The position numbers and the translations under genes are program-made. This document shows positions 1 through 14,456 of a DNA stretch of 64,000 nt, one piece after another. The notes beneath the pieces are model-generated. The model did no database searches and was not told the DNA's origin. It was given only the letters and a program-made list of their open reading frames with translations. Source of the stretch: Pterobdella sp. o SKG-2022 (Eukaryota > Annelida > Clitellata > Hirudinida > Piscicolidae); assembly GCA_964035795.1 (NCBI GenBank), contig OZ038320.1:25732118-25796117 (forward strand). The letters run 5' to 3'. How positions within the stretch are numbered: the stretch's first letter is position 1; every line of letters begins with the position of its first letter.

Positions 1-857
1 TACTTTATCTTCATGCACGCATGCTGGAAAATCCAACTTTAATGAAAGTACATTTTTTGGCAATGTTTGAAGTATAGATCCTAAAATATGAAAATTCAAA
101 AGTCAAATCGTAAATTCTTTCCATCTTTTATTTCCTCCCGCATCCATTCATGTTTCCAAATTCATTTCGCAAGCCTGAATGGGTTTTTTGAAGCGTATAA
201 ATGCAAGCTTTTAAGCATCTGTGTTGTTGGTGATAGTATTCCCTCACGTGTGACGCCGTCGTCATAGCAACCGATGTCTCCCTATGTACGCCGCTTAAAC
301 AGCGCAGGTCTTAAATCGAGGCGATCAACAAAGAAGCCTCAGAGTTTATGGCGATCAAGTATTATAATAGTGTGAGCTTATAAAAATAACTGAATGATGA
401 AAAGTTTGGTGAAGTTGAAAGGTTTCGTAGTGAATGAAGGAGTGACTGAAAGTATCAGACACCACGTCTTGATAAACTGTTTAATATACAGACGCCATTT
501 TGTGCGTGGTTAACTTCAAGGCTTGAAGAAAAGAACTCGAAAATTTAGTGATTAAGTAGATGGATGTTTGCATTGTGGTAGATGAAAGGCTACAACAACG
601 TAAAAGATGAATATATGGAAGGGCTTGACTTTTTTTTATAGTATCAATTTTTCAGTCTTTGCTGTTTCAAAAAAATAAAAGTTTCAATATCCATTCAAGG
701 CGATTTCATGTTAAAAACTTTGAGATTTAATAGATTACATACTTTTTGAATTTTTTTGTCCGTGTGAGTATGTGAGAGCACGACAAGAACGTCTAATTAC
801 GTTGAAACAAGTTACGTGTTTGGAAATCGTTTGAACGACAAGTAAATTGCTACCAGA

Positions 858-934
<77 letters not shown>

Positions 935-3900
935 GTGTGTAATTTCCCTTTTGTTTTCAAAAATTATAACGTATATTTTTGAAAGTCATGGAAATTTCCA
1001 AAGAATGCTAACTGAAATAGATTTGTTTGAAGGAAAAAAAATGCATGTATAAACAAGCGAAAATTGTTTACATAATACTTGAAGTATCACGTGAAAGTGG
1101 CAGTAGCAAGAGGCGATCATTTATATAAAAAAAAATTAATTTTCAAAACAGAAAAATTGATTGATGATACTAATTTTGTTCGAAACAAAATATGAATCTG
1201 AAACGAAGCTTTAATGATTAATTGGTTTTGACAATTCAGTCGTGAAAATATAGAAGAATATCCAAAATTAAAGAAAAAGATTTGAAACTTAACTGAACTT
1301 CAAAATTTTTTTTATTGGAACGTTAAAGTATTTTAGCAAGATATCAGACAAAGACTGAAGTAGCGTTGATACTGATGATGAAGGTGATGATGAATGCTTT
1401 TGTAGTGCTACTAATCAACTAACTTTTTCTCGTTCAACAACTTTGCCATAAATTTTGTGAGCTTTTATTAGGTTTTCAAGACAACTTTCTTCTTATTTAT
1501 GACTTTTTGAAAATAAATTGAAGCCACAGCGTTTAAAATCAGTAGGCTAGCTCCCTACTTGTCAAAAATTTCTACATAAACGAGTGAAACTGCATGAATA
1601 TTTCAGCCACCTTTTTTGCTGATTATTAAACTGACCCAATATGTATAGACTGTTAAACCCCTACTAAATCACCCACCTAGATATTCCCTTATCAAATCCA
1701 ATCCCATATTTGTCTTTACAATTTTTTGCACAAAACTGTCTAATGGGTAGCAATCAAAACATGGGTATTGAAAAAATAATATTAACTAAAGTTTCATTTT
1801 AGTTCTGATACAATATTTCGTTTAGAATGTGTTATTAGACCAATAAATATAACCACGATAAAATGATATGAAAGGTTTTAAAAGTAATGAAAAAAAACAC
1901 GAGGGAGAAAGAAAATTATATATTTTAAATTTATGTTGCATCGAGCTGTGCCTATCAATATAGTGTATTGGAGAGCACCGGAGCACCTTGTGTGCGCTTG
2001 TATCCGTGCATCCAAAAATCTTCTTAAAACCATTCCTATATCCAAATGCGTTCGTATTTGAAAGTGAATATATTTTTTAAAATAAAAAATCCTTCAAAAG
2101 GAACTTAGAAATTATTTTCAAAGCTTATTGAGTTGAGTGAATAATATGGGTGAAAAGTTAAATTTGATATGAATCCTGAACAACACCCTGTTTGGCATAA
2201 CAAGATGATCCTGAGGGATAGTCGGGCCATTATTTAAGCCGGTCTCCGTGTCGCTGGAGTATTGTGCTTGTAATTAAACAAAAAAATAATAGGATTGAAC
2301 GATTATTCGGGCCAAAGACTTTATTTTATGAACAGGCTTTGAGATCTACAAGTAAATTTCTAAGATATGATAAAACAATATAAAATATAATTTGAGATTT
2401 AAGGGATTTGATTTAAATATCATAAATGATAAATAAATCGTTTTTGAGTGGTTGAATTGTTTTGAATCATCTGCTTCAGAATCGCTGGATTGAAACACAT
2501 AAATAACAGCCATTTGCGAGATTAGACAAAAAAAACGTAAAAATTATTGTAATTAAACTGATGGCAATTATTTTAGATTTGTTCAATTAAAAAATTGAAA
2601 AACAAATTGTCTACTTTGAGGTTTTTTATATATTTAGTGAGTGTAGTTTCAATGTTAACTTCAACAAATAAATTATATGTTAAAATAAAAGTATTATCAA
2701 AATTTGAAAAAAACTAAAAATTTATAACTTATTTCCATGATTTAAACCAGTTTTATTTTTAAAATAAGTATTTATATTATTTTCCACATTTTACAAAATG
2801 ATGTATTTGAGCGAAATATTATGTATGTTCCGTGGCTCATGGAAAAAATTATTTTTAAATGTATTTAAAGATGAATGAATATAAAATAAGTATAAAAATT
2901 TTTGAAAACCTGAAGCATAAATCTTTTTTAGCTATGCATCACTTTTGATGGAAACGCTGATAAATCAATGTAAATTTAATGGAAAGACTGATTGATGGAG
3001 CAGAAATTTGAATTATTCACTTCTGTTTTTATGAACAGCTTATTGATAAATTTTCAAATGTGCTTTGTTTAAAAAATATGGATAAAATCAATTAAAAATA
3101 TTTTATTCAAAAAAACAATAAAATATTTTTTGCATAATGGATGTGCAGAAGAAATAGTTCCAAACGGATTGCTCCATTGAATTTTTTCATAATAGTCTCT
3201 CGGTTATATTCAAATTCATTATTAGACCCATAAATCCTCGGAATATTTTATGTGGCATTCTCATAGGGATCTCATTGAAATATATTAACTGTGAATAAAC
3301 ATTAAAAAATGCCGGAAAAAATATTTGATAATTTCCAATACTATGATTTTGAATTTACATTTTTGAGCTATCGAATAGAGCTCATTGCGTTATTGGTTTC
3401 TATTCATTTTGAATGTGTTCGGATTCTATTTGTGTTTGTTCATATAAGGCTTAAATGAGAACTCGGATGCAGATAGGTATTATTGTTTGAGAAAGATATC
3501 CATTGAAAATTTTCATAAATTTGCATACGAATAAATTGTTTGTTTAAAGAGGTTTATTGTTTGACCGTCTCACATTCAGCCCTTCAATCAATCCACATTA
3601 TTTATTATTCATACAAATTTTCGTTTTTAAATTCTTCACATCTAAGGCACATTAGGTATTTTAGATGGAATTTTATAATTTATGGCGAAAAAAAACCACA
3701 AAAACAATTTGGTTCATTCTTCATGATGATGAATGGATTTGTCTACTTTTAAAAATCTTGAAAATTTTTCATCTTTAAAGAAAATTGTATCTTTTGTCCA
3801 TGAAAAACGTTCAATTATTCATTCTTTTTTTCGTTTTTTTAAAGAAATTTATGGTAGTTTTAAAATTTTTGCATGAAATTCCATCAATATTGAGCTCCTG

Positions 3901-6900
3901 CTCCGTGCACATGTGGCACAGAAAATTAAATAAGAAGCTTTTAATATACACAATAAGTATTTAATGGAAATTTTAAAGGAACTTTTTGTTGCCTTCAAAA
4001 AGTTTCATTTTTCATAAAATTCACTATGAATTATTTGACATGCAGAAATAAATTTATTTCCACTTTCCATGAGATGTAAAAAATTTTCAATTCAAAAGTA
4101 ACTTGTCGAAAATTTTTGTTTCTTAATTTTCCTTATCTCGCTGATTAAAACACCATTAATCCTCGTTTGATTCAACATTTCCGATAAGCTTCACATTGTG
4201 TAGATAACATTCTGATTTTCTTCTTATTGTGCGTTCAAACATCGCTAAATATAATTTCTACATAAATCTAAAAAATTTCTTTCAAAACTCATTTTTAATT
4301 CCAAATAGGCATAAAAAACACATAGACGTTAGAAGACATACACAAAAAGGCAGCAAAACTGATAAACACACATACAAATATATGTAATCTCGCACAGACA
4401 CAAACCCGCTACGGCTTGATGCATAGTTCTGAAGGCAGTCATAAATCAGATCAAATCTAGTTTACTGAGGCTCAATGTATTATGTCTACAATGCCCATAT
4501 ACATTCAAATGATCTTATATATTCTATTATATTTTTGTACCTTTAGTATGCATGTATCATTATCTGGTGTTATTGTGAAGTTGAAAAATGAATGATTGCT
4601 TTAAAGAACTAAAAGGCATATAAGTTTCAAATAAATATATTTTCCTATGTTTTCTGTAAACTTTTAAAATTAAATTGATTGAATATATATCAAAAAATAT
4701 GGCGAAAAAGTATGGCTTCTCGTGAAACCAAAAAGCGTAAAAAATATCTAAATTATTTATGTATAAATTGTCATCATGACGTGCCAATTTAGCATTTCTC
4801 CATAAATTTTGTACACTTTTTTGTGAATTCATTCCTGATTATCTATGCTTAAGCCCCCAATTACAGAAATTCTGCGAGACATATTAGGAGAAGTTATAGT
4901 AAGCTGACGAGAACAAAGAACGTAGTTTTAAACATCAAAATATTAATTTTAAATACAGAAACCCTGAAAAAGATTTTGTAAGCCGTATAAAAATTAGATA
5001 TAGAACAAATAGAGTATGAATAATGTACATTAGATTCACTCTTCACTCATCCACAATGAAGTGAAAGTTTTGTTTATACGCTCACAATACAGTTTTTGAA
5101 CCATGTTGAACGTGAAATTCTTCAAAATTGCTCATTTCTATTCATAATCATCTCAAAAACAAGCAAATTTTTGTCATAATTTTAGTAACTATTTGTAGTT
5201 ATTTTTTCATATACTAAAATGTTATGCGTTTTAGCTTTATCCTTATCAAAACAGCCTAACTTAAATGTTAGTGGCGATATTTAAAATAATTTTCACATAG
5301 TTGAAACTCATTATTCTTACGGGGAATCTGCTCATGTCAAAAGTGCCTGTCAAAACCAAACGTTATTGTTGATTTCGATGAAAGTTTGTCTATAAAAATA
5401 ATGCATTTTTAATTAAAACTATCAAGAATGATTTATGGGCAACCTTCATAAGCTTTCGCCATTGAAATAAATGTTGTCAAAAAAATGTCTAAAAACTGTT
5501 CTTCTAAAAACTTTGAATTTATAAAAAAGCGTAAAATGGGATTCTCATTTGTTCGCTAGAGGGCCAATGATGAATAGGTGTTGTCATCGAGTGAGGCTGA
5601 ACTAATGATCTTGAGTAGATTAGCGAAACAATGACGAGCATAATAATGACTTATAGCAATAGCTCTATAGAAAATTGCTAATTAGTTTAAGAAGAAAAAA
5701 GCTTTTGTAGATGTGCTCTATATCAACTTACATTCATGTTGTATAGAATATATGCTGTATAAAATTATGTATGAAAACTTGGATATTAAATGTTTCAGAA
5801 TATATTATATTTTTATTTAAAAATATCAAAAATATTTTGTATTTATAAAAAAATACCGGAGCCTTTGAAAAAGTAACTATTGATATTCAAGAAAAAAAGC
5901 CTAAAAGAATAAGTAACAATAACTTAATTGCATTTGAATTATTCACGGCGCAATGACGGAAGTTCCTTCCATTTCCTCTCACGTGATGATTGCACAGGAA
6001 CCCTCCATAATCAACATCAATCAATCCAAACCATTTTAATTGCAAGCGAATTTAAATCGTATGTTTTAAACATTATATACTTCATGTCAGATAAAATCCT
6101 ACGTAGCGAAGCGATGTGTAGAAAATGGAAGAAATAAATAATCTAAACATACACCTTTTTCTTGCGTGATTTGTAAATTAGTAGCTTTTGAGGCCGATAA
6201 CAAGCTATTGGAGACTGGGGGGAGTGCTCATTGGCGATGTTTAAAACTTCCGAAAAATAAGTCACATTTTAGCAATCTTACTATTGTTTTATTCGTAAAT
6301 TGTTTATAAACATAAAGGCTGGAAAAGATGAAATCAATATTAATAATAGATGGAGGACAGAAAGACAAAGCCGAGGGGACAATATTGTCAAATAATGATC
6401 ATAATTAATTATGCCATTCAAACTACAAAGGGGCCTTTGTATGAATGCATACATTTTAATTTATTATCTCCAATAAAAAATTGTGTTGATTATATATTTT
6501 TAAAAAATTATTTATAGAAATTTAATAAAAGTGATTAGTTTGTGGTTCATTCAGCTTTTAATTTTATAAAAATTAATTTTCAAAATCGAAAAAAGCCCTG
6601 GAAAAACACATGAGTACTATAAATATCTAAATGTTCAACTCTGACCTCAGGCCAAAATGATTGATTCAGTTGGTGGTTATTAAATTAGCAGTATTGCTCG
6701 TAACTTTAGTTTTTGGAGATTTTCATCGTTTGTTGTCATACTTCAGTGTATTTGTTGCGTTCATAGATGCCTAGAGCCTAATCAAATTATGTAATGGTCT
6801 TTTTTATAGCCTCCTATATGTTTAAAAAAACATATAAATTTAGGTTTCATTTTTTTCTTAATTTTTATTTATTTTTTAAATGGTGAAAACATACAATGCT

Positions 6901-9900
6901 AGAAGTTATACAATTAAGTCTGGAAAGATTTTTCTTTCGACACCTTAAATGCACTGACGACGTTTTGTAAAGGCTTTTAGACAAATTAAAATTTGATGCT
7001 TTTCTAACGTTATATATTTCTTTCAATAGAATTTTTAATATAATAAATTTTATTGGCTTGCATTAAGACATATTGAAATTTCAGTACAAAATTCTTAAAA
7101 TTCCTAATGTGAGATCCTTAAGATTCGTCGCAATTAAATATGGACATAGAGAAATTGATAAATGGGAATATTCCGTGAGGAAAGATTCGTGAAACTATTG
7201 ATATCTTTTGATTAATTGTTTAATTTATTTCCATCTTCAAAATTTATATTTACTCAAGACTGTTTTTTCTAAATACTGGAGTCCATTTTTAATTACCTAA
7301 AAATAACAAATAATTCATTAATTTTAAAAAATTTTTAATACCATAAAAAATATTATTTTTTTTAAGTTTTCTAAAACTACATTTCTTTCATTATTTTTCT
7401 ATTTCAAACCATAAGTAAAAAAATTAATTTGATAAATCTACAAAACAAACATTTTCATGATAAATGTCATATTTTACTGCAAAAACTATTAACATCCAAG
7501 TTTATCTACGTGAATAAAAAATATTATTTAGAAAAAATTGTGATTCTACCATGTATAAAAAATGAATATTTTACTCCATAAACACATCATTAACATATTA
7601 AAATGTAACATGTAGTGAGGATTTTTGCGCTCGAACATTTTAAAATTTAAATGTTTAAAATTGTATAATTTTGAAGTAAATATTTTTAAAATACATGTTA
7701 TTTTTATTAATTATTTAAGGCGTTTTGAGACTGTATTATACAAATCTTCTGAATATATTAAAATATTTACTGAGTAGTGCACAATAAATTATATTCGTCT
7801 TTGTAATATTTCATTTTCTACACCGTTTTCATCAAAATAAATAAATATTCATTTTTCTAATAAATAAATTTAAATTCAGTAAAAAGTTGATTTAACTCAA
7901 ATTTCGAAGTTTTAACTAACTTTCAAAAATTAAATCAAGTCTTTCATTTCAAGTTCTATAATAAAAATTAAATAAATATATCCAAAAAACTGAAGCAAAG
8001 GGCAAATATATCAGCCGTACATATATATGAATCTTTCTATGATTTAACTAGCATATGAGAAATTACAATATAGACATATATTAAGCCAGCAAAGCATATA
8101 AGTTCGACTGAGGATCATAAAATTTTATGTCAGTTTAATGTTGTGTTATGTTTCTTTGATTGGAGTTTTTATAGCTTCTTTACAGTTTGGTAATTTAAGG
8201 CTGGGATTCCCTGATTTCCCTATATTTCTAAAAATAGGTGAGTTACTTTTATCCGAAATCTAGGGGTATCTCAGATTGTGTTTACGTTAGTCGGCTTAAG
8301 AAAGGCCTGAGAATTTTTTAGTTCTATTTATTCCACGTTTGAAATTTGATATATGAAATATTATCATTATCAATTCAACTCATTAAAAAAATTTTAAGCG
8401 AAGTCTCTTTATAATTCACTTGGACGTTTGCATCAATATAATAATTAAGTTTGAAATTTCATTTTTCATTTTTCTTTCCTATTTTTAAAAGCACCTTAAA
8501 TATAAAAATTTCTGCATTTTTATTTGCGGAAATTTTAGATAATACAACCAACAATATCCAATCTTACAATACCTCAATCATTTTCATACCAATACAATCT
8601 CTAATAGATTATTACTTCTTATTATTAATACATGTGCAAATATGTAAATATTAGAATAGTGTGAAGAACAATGGATTTCTTAATGTTACACCGACCCCAG
8701 TGTCAAGCATTCTTGATGTTGTGTGTGTTCAACATCACGTTTGTGTGGTCTTCGTTTCATTGTGTGTTCTTTCGTGTGTTCATCTTTGAAGAGCTTTTTA
8801 TGCTTTGTTTTTAAAATCAAACTATACCGTTTTTTTTTTCAATTTACTTCAACATCATTAATGAGTCTGACGTTTGAGTTATTATTTGTAGTGAGAATGT
8901 CGTAAAGCTGTATATTGTTGAAAGTGTGTAAGTTCTGTGATTCAAGCGGCCGTATTGTTTATACTGTAGACACTTTCTGTTAATTCATAAACTATTTTAA
9001 TCTTTGATCGAGTTTGCAAGTATTAAGCTCTCTAGTAAGGCTTTTTTGGTTTAAAGCTGATGTGCGTTAGTTTGGAGCAGTTTGTGATGTTGACGCATGT
9101 GAGTGTTTTGATATGACTCGGATGTGCGATTCCTTCAGATTACTTCTCTATTTTTTGAGATAAATTATGTTAAATACCTAAATAAAAGACAGATTTATTT
9201 GAAATTTCATCTGAATCAGTTCAGTTTCATACCTATTTAGTGTTTTTGTTTAATTTTTGAGTATGATTTTTGCGTGCAAATCTTCACATGGCTGGCTCTG
9301 TTCATTGTACCTTTCACAATCCCATATTATTTGTGGCATATTTCATTCTAATTAACGTGTCTAAAATGGCATTAGATCGCAGATATAATGCACTTTAACC
9401 TTTTTTAAACAAGAACCAATAGTCACAAGACCATATATCTTCTCCAAGATTTAAAAATTTGACGTTCTTGTTTAAGAAAGTATTCTTCATTTGATAGGTC
9501 TTAACTACGTGCTAAAAATCAGGCTAGAGTTATTGCGAAGAAAAGGAATCTAAAAGAAAAACAATGGTAATCGAGAAAGTTTGAAAACTCAAACTTGAAA
9601 AGTCAACTTGGTTTGTGTTATTGCAACCTATTAATCTTTCAGTCATAACTCCCCATTACGTCTCATACATCTTTTATTAAACGCTCGCAAAGCCCTCATT
9701 ACAAGTTTTCAAGCGTAGTTCGTATCAATACTACAATGAGGGGAAATGATGGATGGTTGGAGCTTTTTTAACTATGCTGTTCTTTGTCAAATTTTTCATT
9801 TTTTCTCTCATTCTTCTCAAGATGCTATCCTTGTTTTACTAAAAGGAATGCAAGTAAAAACGTAAAAATTTGTATGAAATATCACAATTAAATAACTTCG

Positions 9901-12210
9901 ATAGAGTTTCAATAATTGGACTTCGCATTTCAAAGTAGTAACTTTATTAAGTTAAAACATGTTTAAATCTGCTCCACAAACCTAAGGTACTTTCAAGTTT
10001 AAAATCGCTCAGATCTTTCTCATATCTCAAAAAAGGCCCACAAAAATCTCAAACGGACGCACACGCACCAACAAACACTTATACAAAGGCGTAATCTCGT
10101 CCAGATCTTTGTTCCGGATTGAAACTCCAAATCCCATCTGTTCAAGCCTCCCCGAGGATGCAATCGTTCTTGAGATTTGAATTAAAAATGAGATCTTCTC
10201 AAGCCACTGGCGCTTTTGGTCAAACTCAAAAGAGAGGCTGAATATATGCACATATGAAATCCACGACAAGTGATGATTTTATCATCAAAAATGAACTGAT
10301 ATTCATCCGAAAGAATAGATATTCTAGATATAGATGTTCATGCATTTCCTTAAATTTGAAGATTAAAACTCCAGAGTGTTTTCATTGAAGCTAATTGTAC
10401 GAAACCGCATACTGTCATTGAACTTGTTTTTACTGTAATCTGTATTCAGCCCTTTCTGACCTCGTTTGTGCTTTGTTTTGTTATCTGAATACTCCTACCA
10501 TCTGTTCTTTTAACTTTGCTGCCATTTTCCAGCAACCGTTGAGAATTCATCTTTTCTCAGAGTCTGAAATGTCTTTGTTTTAACGTGTTAACTCAGTTAG
10601 TTGAGTGCTTTCCATTTATTAGCTGTTTTTTCTTTCTATATATCTTGATGCAACAGGGCTAGCTATGGTGTAATTAGGCGGAATGTTGAAAAAATTTTTG
10701 TCGTGCGGAAATGAGATAAGACAAATAATTAATAAAAGGTTCCTTTTTGACCTTCAATAAACTTCCCCCATTGTATCTCTTGGTTTTTTTCTAAATTGGA
10801 TTAGTAATTGCATTTGAAGTGAAAATGAAATCTAGAAACTAAAATTTATTTAATAGAATTTCAAAATAATTTTTAAAAAATAAAAATTCTAGCACGAGTA
10901 AGCTTAAGAAATGAAACCGCGCAAAACCAAACAGCGAAAAAAGTGAAAAGGTGTTGAGATTTTTTTCTGAATTTTTACCTTTCTATTTGTCGCACCTTCA
11001 ACGTTACTGTTGCTATTGTCGTTTCGTTCATTTAGAATAAAACCGTTATCTATTGTTAATTTGTATGTTTTCAATTTAGTTATGACATACCTCACAAAAT
11101 GACTTCAGTTGTCAGTCTTATTCACAAGTATTAGATAATTCTTTTCATTCAATATCTTTTTTTAAAGTTTATAATATATCACAGCCTAAGAAGCTTTCTT
11201 TCTGAACAAAAGAACTTTTCAAAAGTAAAAAATGTGAAATAACTGGCATGATATTAATGACAGTATTTTGATCTTTAGCATTATTAATCCTCCGGTAACA
11301 ATAAAACACAGTAGAACTGCAAAATCAGTCTTAGTACCGCAAATCATGCTCTTTTCATATTTTATAAACCCCTAAATTATCGGCGTTGGTTTTACGCTTA
11401 TATTTCTCTCACTACTTTATTTTTCAATTTCGTCATCCCCGTTTTAATCTTTTTCAAACTGCATGGCTTTATTAAAAAAGCCACGTCAGAAACTCAACAA
11501 AACTTATAGCAATATGTTATGTCACATACACATGTTTTCAAACAGAGCTATCTGAAAAATCAACAAGGCGTCTTTTCTCAATGTTAAGTCTGCATTTGAA
11601 GTGTATTGAAAATGTATAAGGCAAGCTATTATGTTTCATATATCATTTAACGTTGATAAATACGTATTGAAGCCTAGTTAGGGAGTGAATAATGAATCAT
11701 CTTGGCAAGATTAATGAAGGCATATGCTCATGTATCTACTGACTATTTTAAACGAGAATGTCTTTATCAAGCATATTTCATTCCTATGGTAGTTTAATGC
11801 GTTATGATGCAACATTTCAAAGTACAAATCTTAGGCATACTTCGATTGATTTTATGTCTTACTTATAATTTAAAAAATTTAACAAAGTTTGGCATTCTAT
11901 TGAAAAGTTTAATGAAGATATATCTCAAATATGATTTGAAGGCACAAACGTTGGAGTACCATGAAATAAACATTCATCACTGCTTTTCCAAACAAATAAA
12001 CGTTACTGCATGATAAATACTGCGAAATTTAAAATCATCAAATGGCAAAGTTGGTTTTATTTATGGTAGTATGTGGAGTTCGGACTGTTTTATATAACTA
12101 TTCATTTAACTACTTTACTCTTATTTTATTTTGAAATAATTTATTATAGAATGTTTATAGATAAAATCTTGAAAAAGATGTTGATGATGATAACAATTGC
12201 TTATAAATCC
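1..12210. other. gene-poor region upstream of the first Hox gene
   Basis: No convincing coding exon was found on either strand. The reading frames here are short, lack family motifs and share the AT-rich composition of the background. A few locally GC-richer patches stand out by eye (about 230-360, 2180-2270 and 10020-10270). They could be conserved noncoding elements or isolated exons, but nothing in them is recognisable. The region lies 5' of a central-class Hox gene, so in a normal cluster it would lead towards more posterior Hox genes; none is visible. Confidence 0.5.
857..940. repeat. (GT)n microsatellite
   Basis: A run of alternating T and G, essentially uninterrupted until an extra T near 933. 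It produces a false open frame of alternating Cys and Val. Confidence 0.98.
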
Positions 12211-12392
12211 GGTAAGCCCCTATAGCTCAATGGTTGAGCATTAGACATCTAAAGTTATCGGGTTCGATCCCGCGTGGGCCGACAATTAGCACCTGTTCCA
12301 CAGTGTGTTTTCGCTCCATTAAATTTGTAGCAAGCACTTTGATCTATAAGGAAAAGCGCTTTATAAATACCGCATTACATCACATTAAATTA
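12211..12392 (+). mobile_element. tRNA-derived SINE
   Basis: Two RNA polymerase III promoter boxes sit at tRNA spacing: box A (TAGCTCAATGG) at 12223-12233 and box B (GGTTCGATCC) at 12261-12270. The D arm (GCTC/GAGC) pairs well, but the acceptor, anticodon and T stems do not, so this is not a working tRNA gene. After the tRNA-like head comes an unrelated body of about 100 bases ending in a tail with GCGCTTTATAAATACC, similar in style to 3' ends that SINEs share with partner LINEs. It is a single copy here; other genomic copies would confirm it. Boundaries are approximate. Confidence 0.6.
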
Positions 12393-14456
12393 ATTCATAT
12401 AAATCATATTTATTTTCAAAATTCTAAGTTACCACTGCTTCAAAACTCTTCCTGAAATTGCTTGAATTCAAAACTTGCTGAATGATATCTTTTAGTATCA
12501 AACCACTGTTGAGGCGAGTATAAAAACCTAAATGAACATTTAAAATAATCAGTGAGAGGTTTTACTGAAATGTAATATAAAAAAAAGCAATGAAACATGC
12601 TATCATATATTATATACGAACACGCAAAAGATAGATTTTGTAATAAATCATTTGTACGTAGCAATTTTCTTTCTTTTTTTGATAGTAATAGTGTTTTTTT
12701 ATCGAAGAAATTCGAGAAATAATTATTTAAAAATGAAATAAAATTTTAAAGAATTTTCATTTTTTTTTATTAATAATTAAAATTAAAAATCGGAATGACT
12801 CAATTAGTGATGCGCTTCTTTACATTCCATTCAATTCAGTATTCACCATTGTTCACAATAGCGTGTCATTTTAAACCATTCCTTCATTTCAATAATTGTC
12901 TAATCCAACCTTAAAACCAATATTAAGCCGTTGTAAGGCTTTAAAGTCAAAATTATCAGTATTCCTTTGTAGCTTTTTCGTTATCTTATAACTTAATGAA
13001 ACTAAACATAAAAGATAGACAAATCCCACTTTTTCATGTAGGTTGTAAGTTGATTAAGTGATACCGACCTAAACCACCCATGAGACTATTTGCCTTTAGA
13101 GCTGTATGATGACGATAGAAAATATTAATGTTTTATAATAGCACAAAAAATGGAAGTTTTTATTTCTGGAAAGAAAAAAAAAACATGAACAAGAACCATC
13201 CAAAAACACACAGGTTTCTAACAAACGAGTATAAAAAGTTACATCATCGAAAAAAACAATACTGGAATTAAAATAATACAAACAACAATTATATAATATA
13301 GCAACGAACAATACCGTATTAGACTATAGAGTGCTTGACAATAGAAACACAATGCCTATAATTGGTCAATTGTGACAACACTAGACTCAAAGGCGGCTTG
13401 AAACAATCACTAGCAACTGCCGTATACAAAGAACATCCATTGCCATTATGAAATTTAATAAATATACACATAAAATCGAATTCAATATGCAATTAAGAGA
13501 AGCTTGAAAAAATACTATGAAAAGGGAAATATATCATTCGATGATGAATTAGGCTGGAATTTTAGCTTAAATCTATTGGCTTATGTCTCATGCATTAATT
13601 CTGTCAATTCACTTACACACACTGTGGCATTTATTTATCGATGTTTTTTATTTATAATTTTTACTAAGTTTTTTCAAATGAAGTACTTAAGCGGAGCACT
13701 CGTCAAACATTTGAAATATATAAATTTGAAAAGATTTTCTATATAGCTTCTGGAATAATCGCATTATATGCTCGCATCGAACCTTTATGTGAAATTTGAA
13801 ATAATATGAAGATAAAAGAAAATTTTTTTAAAATTATATTATTGTCGAATAGTTTCGTCAGGCAATTGTCTCAAACCTCACATCGCCATCAATCATGTAT
13901 TCTGCTTTTGATGTATCCTTTTTGTCCTCCTATTGTTTTTTATTTATCTTTTCCATTTCTCTTATTAACTTTTTATTTGAGCTGTATTATATTTATTTCA
14001 ACTTGTTTCTAGATGTTATATAACATATGATATATAGGGGAGTAGTCTTAAATACTTTAATTTTTTGAGAAGTGAAATCTAAAAGGTATTTCCCTGTTAT
14101 CTTGTTTCGGTGTTGACATCGCGTTTCGTCGTGTTTGGTTCACTTTTAAACATTTATAAACTTTTGTCAAGGTTGAAATGAATTTAGTGAATATAATTTT
14201 TAAAATAATCTATCATGAAAAGTTATTAAAACTTCCATTTGAATGACAGATAAAAAAGAATTTGTTTAGAGTGCTGCAGACTTCACGAAAAACCAACTTG
14301 AAATAATTCACTGCTTGTTAAATTTTAAGTTTCACCATTTAAAATTGTCCATAAACTAGAAAATTTCGCCAAATTGTCTATAAACGTTGTTAAATTGAAT
14401 AATAGTTTGTTAAATAATTAGAAACTCTTAAAAGCCATTGATAACTTCAACATACG
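12393..14456. other. 5' flank of the first Hox gene
   Basis: AT-rich, with no recognisable exon. It presumably holds the promoter and 5' UTR of the Hox gene that starts at 14457. I could not pick a TATA box or initiator with confidence. Confidence 0.4.

Noticed and set aside
858..1052. Open frame of repeating Cys-Val
   Set aside because: It is a translation of the (GT)n microsatellite.
12211..12290. A functional tRNA gene
   Set aside because: Box A and box B are good, but the acceptor stem pairs over only about four bases, the anticodon stem does not form a 5-pair, 7-loop arm and the T arm mispairs. A SINE head explains it better.
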